NCBI GenBank assembly: GCA_964468725.1
Contig: CAYXVU010000294.1
Coordinates: forward strand, 1 to 6,748
Source: CAYXVU01 sp964468725
Lineage (GTDB): Bacteria > Acidobacteriota > Blastocatellia > UBA7656
Length of the DNA: 6,748 nt
Reading direction: 5' to 3'
The notes below the pieces were generated by a model that did not search any database, was not told where the DNA came from, and was given only the letters and a program-made list of their open reading frames with translations. Below, one piece after another: positions 1-5,165 of the stretch. Each line of letters opens with the position of its first letter. Position 1 is the stretch's first letter. Made by a program: the position numbers and the translations under genes.

Positions 1-183
1 CTCCAGCGGAAAAAAAATCAACAAAAAAAATACAGATCACTAAAAAGCAACATCATCTAACTGTCGATATAAACAAAATCTAACAACACGCGCTCGCTCT
101 TTTTTTTCAAGCTTGCCAAGAGCAGTTTATTCTTTGGAATCCCTATTGATTGGCAAACGCAGACAGGCGCTATTGAGCGATTC
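1..183. other. AT-rich leader region upstream of the kinase gene
   Basis: No gene is seen here. The stretch is much richer in A and T than the rest of the window and holds two A8 tracts (10-17 and 23-30) and a T8 tract (100-107). A 7-bp inverted repeat, TTGCCAA (113-119) and TTGGCAA (150-156), is separated by 30 nt. I found no -35/-10 pair good enough to call, although the region presumably contains the promoter of the kinase gene. The A tracts could act as curved or UP-like DNA; that is inference. Confidence 0.4.
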
Positions 184-2625
184 ATGAAGCCCCCACAACC
201 AATCATGCTGATCTATACGAGCACGACATTTCTTTCGGCTATAAACTTGGAGCCGGATGGCGGCTTTGTTAGAATCGTCTCGTCAGCGCCCAAGGCAGGG
301 ACGCGCGCAGAGGCCGGAGGCCACTTGTCACCAACATCTCACAATGCAAAACCGGCGAAGTTGACCGAACGCGGTCGTCGCAGGGTGACGACTGTCATCA
401 TCCTTTCGATACTCGTATTGCTGCTCCTACTTTCGTTGTTGGCGCAAAGCGGTTTCAACCCTGAACCCTTTTTGATGCCCGATACTTCGGGGCAGACCCT
501 CACCTTGTATGCCCTCACGTCGCTGAACTTTCTGGCCTTTGTGACCGTCTCCTTCGTCTTGATGCGGCAAGTGTTGAAGCTGGTACAGGAGCGGCGCGCC
601 GGGCGTTTGGGATCGAAATTCAAAGCGCGCATGGTCAGCTACGCTATCGGGTTGTCGTTGCTACCGGCATTGCTCTTGTTCTTTTTCGCTTTCGGACTGC
701 TCAATCGCAGCATTGACCGTTGGTTCGGCGAACCCGCTCGCCAAATCAATAACGATGCGAAGGCGCTCGAAGAGAATTACTTTAGCAAAGAAGAGGCCGA
801 GCTTGGGGTAATCGTGCGTGCTGTGGCGCGTTCTTTGCCGCTCGTCTCAACCGGGCTTTCATCAAGAGCCGATATCCGAAAAGGTCTGCGGCAAGAGATT
901 AACGAATATAACCTTGCGCTCGCACGGCTCAGCGTCGACGCCGAGCGGCTGATGGTTCCCAACGATAATTCGCAACTGCGCGAACTGGAACCGGCATTGC
1001 AACTGGCCGAACGCAGCGCCGGACTGGAACCGCATACGACTCGCTATAAAAGCGAGGCGTCAAACGCCATCTTCTTCATTGCCTCCGTGCGCCTCTCCGC
1101 ATCGCCAAGCGATAAGCGAGTTCTTACCGTCGTCCGCGAATTCCCGCCCGAACTATCGCGACTGGCCGCCAGTATTGACGCACAGCATCAGAGTTTTCAT
1201 AACTTGGCGGGCAAAATTAAACGCATCAAAACAATCTATGTGTTGCTGCTCGGCGCGGTCACTCTCTTGCTGATCTTCGCAGCCGTGTGGCTGGCGCTTT
1301 ATGTTGCGCGCGGCATCACCGTACCAATTCAACTATTGGCAGAAGCAACCGACCGGGTCGCGCGCGGCGACTTTTCGCATCCGGTCGAAGCCTTGGCGCA
1401 AGACGAACTGGCCGCGCTCGTCCGTTCGTTCAATCAGATGGCCGCTCAGTTGGCCGAAAACCGCGAGCGCCTCGAACACGCGGCGGAAGATTTGAAGACC
1501 ATCAACGAGGCACTGGATAATCGCCGCCGCTATATCGAAACGGTTCTCGAATCGCTTTCGACCGGCGTCATTTCGACGGACGAAAAGACCGCCATCACAA
1601 CGATCAATCGCGCCGCCTTGCAGATGCTTGATCTTGACCCCAAACCGCAGGTTGGCACTTCCATTGAGCAAATCATTAACGGCAAACCGGGCGACGATCT
1701 GGCCTTGCTCTGTCGTCGGGCGCGACGTGGCGCGGCAGCGCAGACCGAGATTGAATTGCCCCGCCCTGATGGCAGCGCGTTGCTGACGGCAACGACTGCG
1801 ATAGCGTTGACAAACGCCGAAGGGGTACTCGAAGGCTTTGTCATCGTCATCGAAGACCTCACCGATTTGATTCAAGCGGAACGCGCCGCCGCTTGGGGCG
1901 AAATGGCGCGCCGCATGGCGCACGAAATTAAAAACCCGCTGACTCCCATTCAACTCTCCGCCGAGCGCATCGCGCGCAACTACAACCGCGAATTGATCGC
2001 GCAAGGCGACGGGCGATTCGACCGCATCGTCAATGAAGGCACGGCGACCATTGTGCGCGAAGTGGCAACCTTGCAGCGCATGGTCGAAGAGTTTTCGCTC
2101 TTCGCTCGCTTGCCCGAAGCGCGACCCATTGAGGCTTCGCTCAATCAGGTTGTGCGCGATGCGGTGAGCCTGTATGCCGAACGCCTCCAGGGCATCGTTC
2201 TCACCTGCGATTTGGCAGCCGAGTTGCCAACCTTGCGGCTTGACCCGGAACAGATCAAACGCGTCTTGGTCAACCTGATTGACAATGCCATTGAATCGCA
2301 TCACCTTGATGACGCCTCCACAACCAATGGGGCAAAGGGCGCAGCCTCGATTGCGCCACAAAGACGGATCGCCCTCGAAACCCGCTATCGAAAGGCGAGC
2401 GAAGTCGTTCGGCTCGTCGTCGCCGACACCGGGCATGGCATTCGTCCGGCTGACCGTGACAAACTATTCTTGCCGAAATTTTCGACCCGCGACCGCGGCA
2501 CCGGGTTGGGGTTGGCGATTGTCAGTCACATCATCGCCGACCATCAAGGCCGCATTTGGGTCGAAGAGAATCAACCGCGCGGCGCGCGCTTCGTCATCGA
2601 ACTGCCGGTCAGTCGCAATGAATGA
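184..2625 (+). CDS. NtrY-like membrane sensor histidine kinase
   Basis: Predicted inner-membrane sensor kinase that autophosphorylates on histidine and passes phosphate to a response regulator, by analogy NtrX (nitrogen or redox control). In order: membrane segments near residues 68-88, 106-127 and 152-174; an extracytoplasmic sensor region at about 175-351; a fourth segment at about 352-374; HAMP at 375-427 (GDFSHPVEAL, DELAALVRSFNQMA); PAS at about 445-560; the H-box AHEIKNPLTPIQ with phospho-acceptor His580; N-box NLIDNAIE (697-704); the G1 motif DTGHGI (748-753); and G2 GTGLGLAIV (772-780). Four membrane helices followed by HAMP-PAS-HisKA-HATPase is the NtrY layout. The catalytic core is intact, with a low-complexity insert after the N-box (706-726). 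The first 58 residues look unconserved, and the ATG at 184 has only a weak ribosome binding site; TTG at 325 is a credible alternative. No ntrX lies next to it. The family call is firm, the sensed signal is unknown, and the start is uncertain. Confidence 0.9.
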   Translation: MKPPQPIMLIYTSTTFLSAINLEPDGGFVRIVSSAPKAGTRAEAGGHLSPTSHNAKPAKLTERGRRRVTTVIILSILVLLLLLSLLAQSGFNPEPFLMPDTSGQTLTLYALTSLNFLAFVTVSFVLMRQVLKLVQERRAGRLGSKFKARMVSYAIGLSLLPALLLFFFAFGLLNRSIDRWFGEPARQINNDAKALEENYFSKEEAELGVIVRAVARSLPLVSTGLSSRADIRKGLRQEINEYNLALARLSVDAERLMVPNDNSQLRELEPALQLAERSAGLEPHTTRYKSEASNAIFFIASVRLSASPSDKRVLTVVREFPPELSRLAASIDAQHQSFHNLAGKIKRIKTIYVLLLGAVTLLLIFAAVWLALYVARGITVPIQLLAEATDRVARGDFSHPVEALAQDELAALVRSFNQMAAQLAENRERLEHAAEDLKTINEALDNRRRYIETVLESLSTGVISTDEKTAITTINRAALQMLDLDPKPQVGTSIEQIINGKPGDDLALLCRRARRGAAAQTEIELPRPDGSALLTATTAIALTNAEGVLEGFVIVIEDLTDLIQAERAAAWGEMARRMAHEIKNPLTPIQLSAERIARNYNRELIAQGDGRFDRIVNEGTATIVREVATLQRMVEEFSLFARLPEARPIEASLNQVVRDAVSLYAERLQGIVLTCDLAAELPTLRLDPEQIKRVLVNLIDNAIESHHLDDASTTNGAKGAASIAPQRRIALETRYRKASEVVRLVVADTGHGIRPADRDKLFLPKFSTRDRGTGLGLAIVSHIIADHQGRIWVEENQPRGARFVIELPVSRNE
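316..327 (+). promoter_or_regulatory. Ribosome binding site and alternative TTG start of the kinase gene
   Basis: GGAGG at 316-320 lies 4 nt before an in-frame TTG at 325-327. Starting here gives a 766-residue protein beginning about 20 residues before the first membrane helix, where family-like sequence starts (KLTERGRRR). The annotated ATG at 184 has no comparable Shine-Dalgarno. The spacing is slightly short, so this is a candidate and not a settled start. Confidence 0.45.
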
Positions 2626-2668
2626 GCGACGGAGCCCACCCGCCTCCTTTTGTGAAGACAACCGATGA
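2618..2668 (+). other. 16-codon mini-ORF bridging kinase and Uma2 genes
   Basis: An ATG at 2618 lies just before the kinase stop (TGA 2623-2625, within AATGAATGA). It opens a 16-codon frame, MNERRSPPASFCEDNR, whose TGA (2666-2668) overlaps the Uma2 start codon as ATGA. The geometry would allow translational coupling across the 39-nt gap. There is no clear Shine-Dalgarno and no recognisable peptide family, so it may be chance. I list it because the gap otherwise has no feature and the Uma2 ATG has only a weak upstream GAAG. Confidence 0.2.
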
Positions 2669-3216
2669 GCGCAACAACCACATTCATGACCGCAGATGAA
2701 TTGCTCGCCCTCCCCCGCGATGGCTATCGCTATGAACTCATCAAAGGGGAGATCCTTCGTATGTCACCTGCTGGAAGCGAACACGGAATGATGGTGGTCA
2801 ATTTCACAGTGCCGCTGGCTCACCACGTCAAGCAGCATCAACTCGGCATCGTATTCGGCGCAGAGACGGGATTTAAGATTGCGCGCGACCCCGATACCGT
2901 GCGCGCTCCCGATGTTGCCTTCGCGCGCCGCGAACGCATCCCGGAGGGCGGCGTACCGAAAGGCTACTGGCTCGGCGCGCCGGATTTGGCGATTGAAATC
3001 ATCTCTCTCGGCGACACCTACACGGAAGTCGAGGATAAAGTCAAAGCCTGGCTCGAAGCCGGAGCGCAGATGGTCATCGTCGCCAATCCGCGCAATCGAA
3101 CCTTAAAAGTGCATCGCTCGTTGACCGATCTTACTGTGCTTGCCGAAGCCGATACCCTCGACATCCCTGATGTTGTTGCCGGGTTTCGGTGCGTGGTCGC
3201 TGATCTTTTTGCCTAG
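2665..3216 (+). CDS. Uma2-family (DUF820) PD-(D/E)XK-fold protein
   Basis: Encodes a 183-residue soluble protein of the Uma2 family, a restriction-endonuclease-like fold found in many copies in cyanobacteria, Acidobacteriota and related bacteria; its cellular role is largely unknown. Family marks are visible in order: the N-terminal DELLALP and YELIKGE (22-29); APDVAF with putative catalytic Asp83; PDLAIEI with Glu111; and the Lys125 region EVEDKVKAWLEAG. D-E-K is the expected PD-(D/E)XK set, so the active site looks complete. The usual SPSD after the Glu strand is SLGD here (114-117), and the usual VWVVDP is VIVANP (137-142), both mild departures. Length is typical. The gene follows the kinase by 39 nt on the same strand, so it may be co-transcribed, and it converges on panC. 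Family confidence is high; nuclease activity is not shown by sequence alone. Confidence 0.85.
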   Translation: MSATTTFMTADELLALPRDGYRYELIKGEILRMSPAGSEHGMMVVNFTVPLAHHVKQHQLGIVFGAETGFKIARDPDTVRAPDVAFARRERIPEGGVPKGYWLGAPDLAIEIISLGDTYTEVEDKVKAWLEAGAQMVIVANPRNRTLKVHRSLTDLTVLAEADTLDIPDVVAGFRCVVADLFA

Positions 3217-3224
3217 CCTCTGAT

Positions 3225-4082
3225 TCAGATCTCGCCGTTCAACACGATATTGTCAATCAGCCTCGTCGTGCCGACATAGACCGCCATCGAAATCAGCGTC
3301 GGCTTCTGGGAGGGAATCGTTTCGATCAGATCAAGCTGCTCGGTATCCGTAAGGGCAAGGTAGTCAATGCGAGCCAGCGGCTCGGCTTCGATGATGGCGC
3401 GCATCGCGGTGACAATTTTTACGGCATCGCGTTCGCCGCCCGCGTGCAGCGTGCGCGCCCGCTCCAATGCACGGCGCAGTACGGTGGCGGCTTTGCGCTC
3501 GCTCGTCGAGAGGTAGACATTGCGCGATGAGAGCGCGAGTCCGTCCTCTTCGCGCACGGTGGGGCCGACAACGATTTCGACATCCAGATTGAGATCGTGC
3601 GCCATCCGTTTGAGGACGATGACCTGCTGCGCGTCTTTGCGCCCGAAGAAGGCAAAGTGCGGATGCACGATATTGAATAACTTGGCGACGACCGTTGCCA
3701 CGCCACGAAAATGGCCGGGGCGACTAGCGCCTTCCAGCTTATGGCTCAGACTCTCAACGGTGACAAAAGTGGAAGCGCCCACCGGGTACATATCCTCTGG
3801 CGTCGGCGCGAAGATGAAATCCACGCCGCGCGTGAAGGCCAGTTCGGCATCGCGCGCCAGATCGCGCGGGTACTTTTCCAAATCTTCATGGGGGGCGAAT
3901 TGCGTCGGGTTCACGAAGACGGAGGCGATGACAACGTCGCACATCTCGCGCGCACTGGCCATCAAGGAGAGATGGCCTTCGTGCAATGCGCCCATCGTCG
4001 GAACCAAACCGAGTCGTTTGCCTGCGGCGCGCAGTTCGCGCGCCACCGACATCATGCGCGGAATTCGATTGATGATTTCCAT
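3225..4082 (-). CDS. panC: Pantothenate synthetase (pantoate--beta-alanine ligase)
   Basis: Cytoplasmic enzyme joining pantoate and beta-alanine with ATP, via a pantoyl-adenylate, to make pantothenate for coenzyme A. The 285-residue length is normal. The diagnostic motifs are present: PTMGALHEGHLSL (28-40) with the HIGH-type nucleotide motif as HEGH (34-37); VNPTQF (57-62) for pantoate; RPGHFRGVATVVAKLF (121-136); GRKDAQQ (147-153) with Lys149; and EEDGLALSSRNVYL (178-191) with the SSRN residues that contact ATP. No key residue is missing. The start is ATG at 4082, preceded in frame by a stop 18 nt upstream, so no longer form is possible; the ribosome binding site is weak (a GA-rich GGAAAGACAGAG stretch). 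It is the only gene on the minus strand and appears monocistronic. No panB or panD is in the window. It faces the Uma2 gene tail to tail with 8 nt between stops. Confidence 0.97.
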   Translation of the reverse strand: MEIINRIPRMMSVARELRAAGKRLGLVPTMGALHEGHLSLMASAREMCDVVIASVFVNPTQFAPHEDLEKYPRDLARDAELAFTRGVDFIFAPTPEDMYPVGASTFVTVESLSHKLEGASRPGHFRGVATVVAKLFNIVHPHFAFFGRKDAQQVIVLKRMAHDLNLDVEIVVGPTVREEDGLALSSRNVYLSTSERKAATVLRRALERARTLHAGGERDAVKIVTAMRAIIEAEPLARIDYLALTDTEQLDLIETIPSQKPTLISMAVYVGTTRLIDNIVLNGEI

Positions 4083-4329
4083 AATCTCTGTCTTTCCAAC
4101 CTACTCTTCAACCCACCTCTTGCGTCCGCAATACAGTCGTCCGGCGATTCGCCTCGCTGCCAACCTGAGCCGCTCATCCTACTGATCCGAAGCGCCGAGA
4201 GCATCTGCGCTCCGCGCCATTCTAATCCGCGCGCCCGACATCATTCCAGCGGCTCCGGTCTCCGAGCAAGCGAAAGCAACGAATTTGTCATCATCAGCCT
4301 GCTATGTAGTTTACTTTACTACTTCTCCA
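4083..4329. other. Non-coding region between panC and the membrane gene
   Basis: This stretch presumably contains the panC promoter, read leftward, but I could not find a convincing -35/-10 pair on that strand. Two short symmetric sequences occur: GGCGATTCGCC (4143-4153) and GTAGT/ACTAC, a 5-bp stem with a 7-nt loop, at about 4306-4322. Longer open frames entering from inside panC on the plus strand are antisense shadows with no protein-like features. I see no gene here. Confidence 0.4.
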
Positions 4330-4380
4330 TCAGGTCTTATTGCTTGACCTAAAACTTGTCTGGCAGTAGGATGGCGGGGC
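4330..4380 (+). repeat. Promoter-like repeat module, copy 1
   Basis: This 51-nt segment aligns without gaps to 5030-5080, an offset of exactly 700 bp, at 31 of 51 positions. Identity is concentrated in three blocks: TCAGG (4330-4334), TGACCTxAAAC (4345-4355) and GATGGCGxGGC (4370-4380). The left part forms an inverted repeat, AGGTC (4332-4336) and GACCT (4346-4350). Both copies lie upstream of genes for a membrane or secreted protein. It could be a shared regulatory module or a decayed dispersed repeat. Confidence 0.4.
4344..4372 (+). promoter_or_regulatory. Predicted promoter for the small membrane gene
   Basis: TTGACC (4344-4349) matches the housekeeping -35 consensus at 5 of 6 positions and is followed, after exactly 17 nt, by TAGGAT (4367-4372), a 4 of 6 match to the -10. 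Transcription would start near 4379, about 65 nt before the ATG at 4444. The inverted repeat AGGTC/GACCT (4332-4350) overlaps the -35 box, a plausible position for a repressor or activator site. Predicted by eye only. Confidence 0.45.
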
Positions 4381-4443
4381 GTTATTGCTCTGGAATGGAG
4401 AGCTTCCCTAACAACGGCACAGACAGGGCATACGAAAGCGCGA

Positions 4444-4539
4444 ATGAAAGACCTCAGCTTCAGCGTTCCGGTCACGATGATAATCGAGTATAAAGAGTGG
4501 AAGAATTTGGTTGCGCGCGGCGTACTAGGGGGGGGGTAG
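4444..4539 (+). CDS. Candidate N-terminal fragment of the small membrane protein
   Basis: The frame opens at ATG 4444 and encodes 31 residues (MKDLSFSVPVTMIIEYKEWK, then NLVARGVLGGG). It ends at TAG 4537-4539, immediately after the run of nine G's at 4528-4536. A weak GAAAG lies 6 nt upstream of the ATG. Adding one G to the tract, or a -1 ribosomal slip, joins this peptide to the next frame as ...ARGVLGGG-VGGLPASLVF..., which completes a hydrophobic, glycine-rich first membrane segment. The fused product would be about 160 residues. This reads more like a genuine N-terminus than the residues encoded before the tract in the downstream frame. It may be the true start of the membrane protein, broken by a sequencing error, a mutation or a phase-variable tract. 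Confidence 0.45.
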   Translation: MKDLSFSVPVTMIIEYKEWKNLVARGVLGGG

Positions 4540-4925
4540 GTGGCTTGCCTGCGTCCCTCGTTTTTATTCCCGAAGCCCGAGCGTATTTTACTTTCTTCTT
4601 AACAGGCGCCTTTCTACCGTATATTTTGCCGTGCACAATGATGACTGGAAGCATCATTGGATTGCTGGTGTGGTGGGCGCATATGCGAACCCGGCGCAAG
4701 GTTGGCATTCTCTTTCGCTGTCTCATTGGCGCCCTCTTTGCAGGCGGCCTCGGCGCGCTCATTTCTTTCCTCCTTGCGTATCAAACTTATCTTGCTTACG
4801 ACCCCATCCAGCGGTCTATCGTCGGCGGCATTCCGTTCACTATGACCTTCACCTGGTATGGCATAATAGCCGGAGCCGTCGCGGGCTTGGTCGTCGGTTC
4901 GCCTCCCGATGCAACCCGCCGATAG
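4497..4925 (+). CDS. Small multi-spanning membrane protein, family not recognised
   Basis: I do not recognise the family. The 142-residue frame from GTG 4497 is strongly hydrophobic, with segments near residues 28-46 and 50-63 (GSIIGLLVWW), a basic loop RTRRK (64-68) that suggests a cytoplasmic turn, then 69-95 (rich in small residues, GALFAGGLGALISF) and 114-134 (WYGIIAGAVAGLVVG). It ends in a short polar tail. The start is unclear: GTG 4497 has no good ribosome binding site; TTG 4545 follows GGTAGG closely; ATGs at 4638 and 4641 would remove the first segment. Residues 1-13 precede or cross the G9 tract and look unlike membrane-protein sequence, while the peptide from ATG 4444 in another frame fits better, so a frameshift at the tract is likely. 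A hairpin starts 17 nt after the TAG stop. It is probably transcribed alone from 4344-4372. Confidence 0.6.
   Translation: MEEFGCARRTRGGVGGLPASLVFIPEARAYFTFFLTGAFLPYILPCTMMTGSIIGLLVWWAHMRTRRKVGILFRCLIGALFAGGLGALISFLLAYQTYLAYDPIQRSIVGGIPFTMTFTWYGIIAGAVAGLVVGSPPDATRR
4528..4536 (+). repeat. G9 homopolymer inside the membrane gene
   Basis: Nine consecutive G's lie between the coding-like N-terminal frame (from 4444) and the membrane-protein frame. It is the longest G run in the window. Such tracts are prone to slippage in replication and to miscounting in sequencing; one extra G would merge the two frames. Confidence 0.85.
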
Positions 4926-4942
4926 TTCGCCTGCTGCGGCCA

Positions 4943-4977
4943 CTGACGCCGACTTGCGCTCTGCACCTGGGCGTCAG
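4943..4977 (+). terminator. Hairpin after the membrane gene, possible terminator
   Basis: CTGACGCC (4943-4950) and GGCGTCAG (4970-4977) form a perfect 8-bp stem with a 19-nt loop, beginning 17 nt after the membrane gene stop codon. The position suits a transcription end or an RNA-protecting hairpin. There is no following T tract (the next bases are AAGCGG), so it is not a classical intrinsic terminator. Confidence 0.4.
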
Positions 4978-5028
4978 AAGCGGTTGCTCAAATGGTAACC
5001 GACAGGCAGTTCCATTTACCGCTTCGCT

Positions 5029-5070
5029 GTCAGGCTCTGATTACTGACCTGAAACCCTCCCCTCGGTCAG
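5029..5070 (+). repeat. Overlapping inverted repeats with mutually exclusive stems
   Basis: GTCAG (5029-5033) can pair with CTGAC (5044-5048). Alternatively CTGACC (5044-5049) can pair with GGTCAG (5065-5070), a perfect 6-bp stem with a 15-nt loop; a third register pairs TCAGG (5030-5034) with CCTGA (5048-5052). The stems compete for the same central strand. In DNA this is a cluster of half-sites; in RNA it would be switch-like, but only if transcription enters from upstream, since the predicted promoter lies further right. Confidence 0.35.
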
Positions 5071-5080
5071 ATGGCGAGGC
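5030..5080 (+). repeat. Promoter-like repeat module, copy 2
   Basis: This is the diverged second copy of the segment at 4330-4380, gap-free and sharing 31 of 51 positions. The equivalent of the -35 box is CTGACC (5044-5049) and of the -10 is TCAGAT (5067-5072), again 17 nt apart but weaker than in copy 1. The conserved GATGGCGxGGC block (5070-5080) follows. It lies about 85 nt upstream of the secreted-protein gene. Confidence 0.4.
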
Positions 5081-5088
5081 CTTACAGT

Positions 5089-5117
5089 TTGATCGTAAAT
5101 CTTTACGACACTATGAC
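5089..5117 (+). promoter_or_regulatory. Predicted promoter of the secreted-protein gene
   Basis: TTGATC (5089-5094) and TATGAC (5112-5117) are 17 nt apart, each matching the housekeeping consensus at 4 of 6 positions. The predicted start of transcription, near 5124, gives a leader of about 42 nt ending in the AAAGG ribosome binding site. A 16-nt palindrome fills the spacer. Called by eye; moderate support. Confidence 0.45.
5093..5108. promoter_or_regulatory. 16-nt palindromic operator candidate
   Basis: TCGTAAATCTTTACGA consists of perfect 7-bp arms (TCGTAAA and TTTACGA) around a 2-nt centre. It lies almost wholly inside the 17-nt spacer between the predicted -35 and -10 boxes, where a bound dimer would block RNA polymerase or, as with MerR-type regulators, reshape the promoter. 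No regulator gene is in the window. Confidence 0.45.
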
Positions 5118-5125
5118 TCCTAATT

Positions 5126-5142
5126 GCTTCGTCTATCGAAGC
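5126..5142 (+). promoter_or_regulatory. 5'-leader hairpin of the secreted-protein mRNA
   Basis: GCTTCG (5126-5131) and CGAAGC (5137-5142) form a perfect 6-bp stem closed by a 5-nt loop, TCTAT. If transcription starts near 5124, the hairpin is at the very 5' end of the message, a position known to protect mRNA from 5'-dependent decay. It ends 11 nt before the ribosome binding site and does not cover it. Confidence 0.4.
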
Positions 5143-5153
5143 TCCAGCTTTTG

Positions 5154-5158
5154 AAAGG
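5154..5158 (+). promoter_or_regulatory. Ribosome binding site of the secreted-protein gene
   Basis: AAAGG lies 7 nt before the ATG at 5166. With the signal peptide that follows directly, this fixes the start of a gene that is open to the window edge. Confidence 0.6.
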
Positions 5159-5165
5159 TAGAGCC

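Noticed and set aside
113..156. TTGCCAA/TTGGCAA inverted repeat as a terminator or operator
   Set aside because: The arms are only 7 bp with a 30-nt loop, and no T tract follows. It could arise by chance in AT-rich DNA.
150..168. Possible sigma-54 promoter (TTGGCA near 150) upstream of the NtrY-like gene
   Set aside because: Although tempting for a nitrogen-type regulator, the GC of the -12 element is not at the required distance from the GG of the -24 element.
1333..2436. 367-codon open frame on the minus strand
   Set aside because: It lies wholly inside the kinase gene, antisense to its HAMP, PAS and catalytic domains. The protein shows no domain-like pattern, and the plus-strand product is clearly real.
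2625..3224. Uma2 gene as part of a mobile element
   Set aside because: No terminal inverted repeats, target-site duplications or transposase remnants are visible around it, and its codon use resembles its neighbours.
3520..4352. Two long plus-strand open frames (3520-4185 and 3711-4352) overlapping panC
   Set aside because: Both are mostly antisense to panC, which has every catalytic motif. Their translations are Ser/Arg-rich or irregular, and the parts beyond 4082 show no protein-like features.
4614..5047. Alternative frames over the membrane gene on both strands
   Set aside because: Their translations lack coherent membrane segments. The frame ending at 4925 has clear hydrophobic segments and a hairpin right after its stop.
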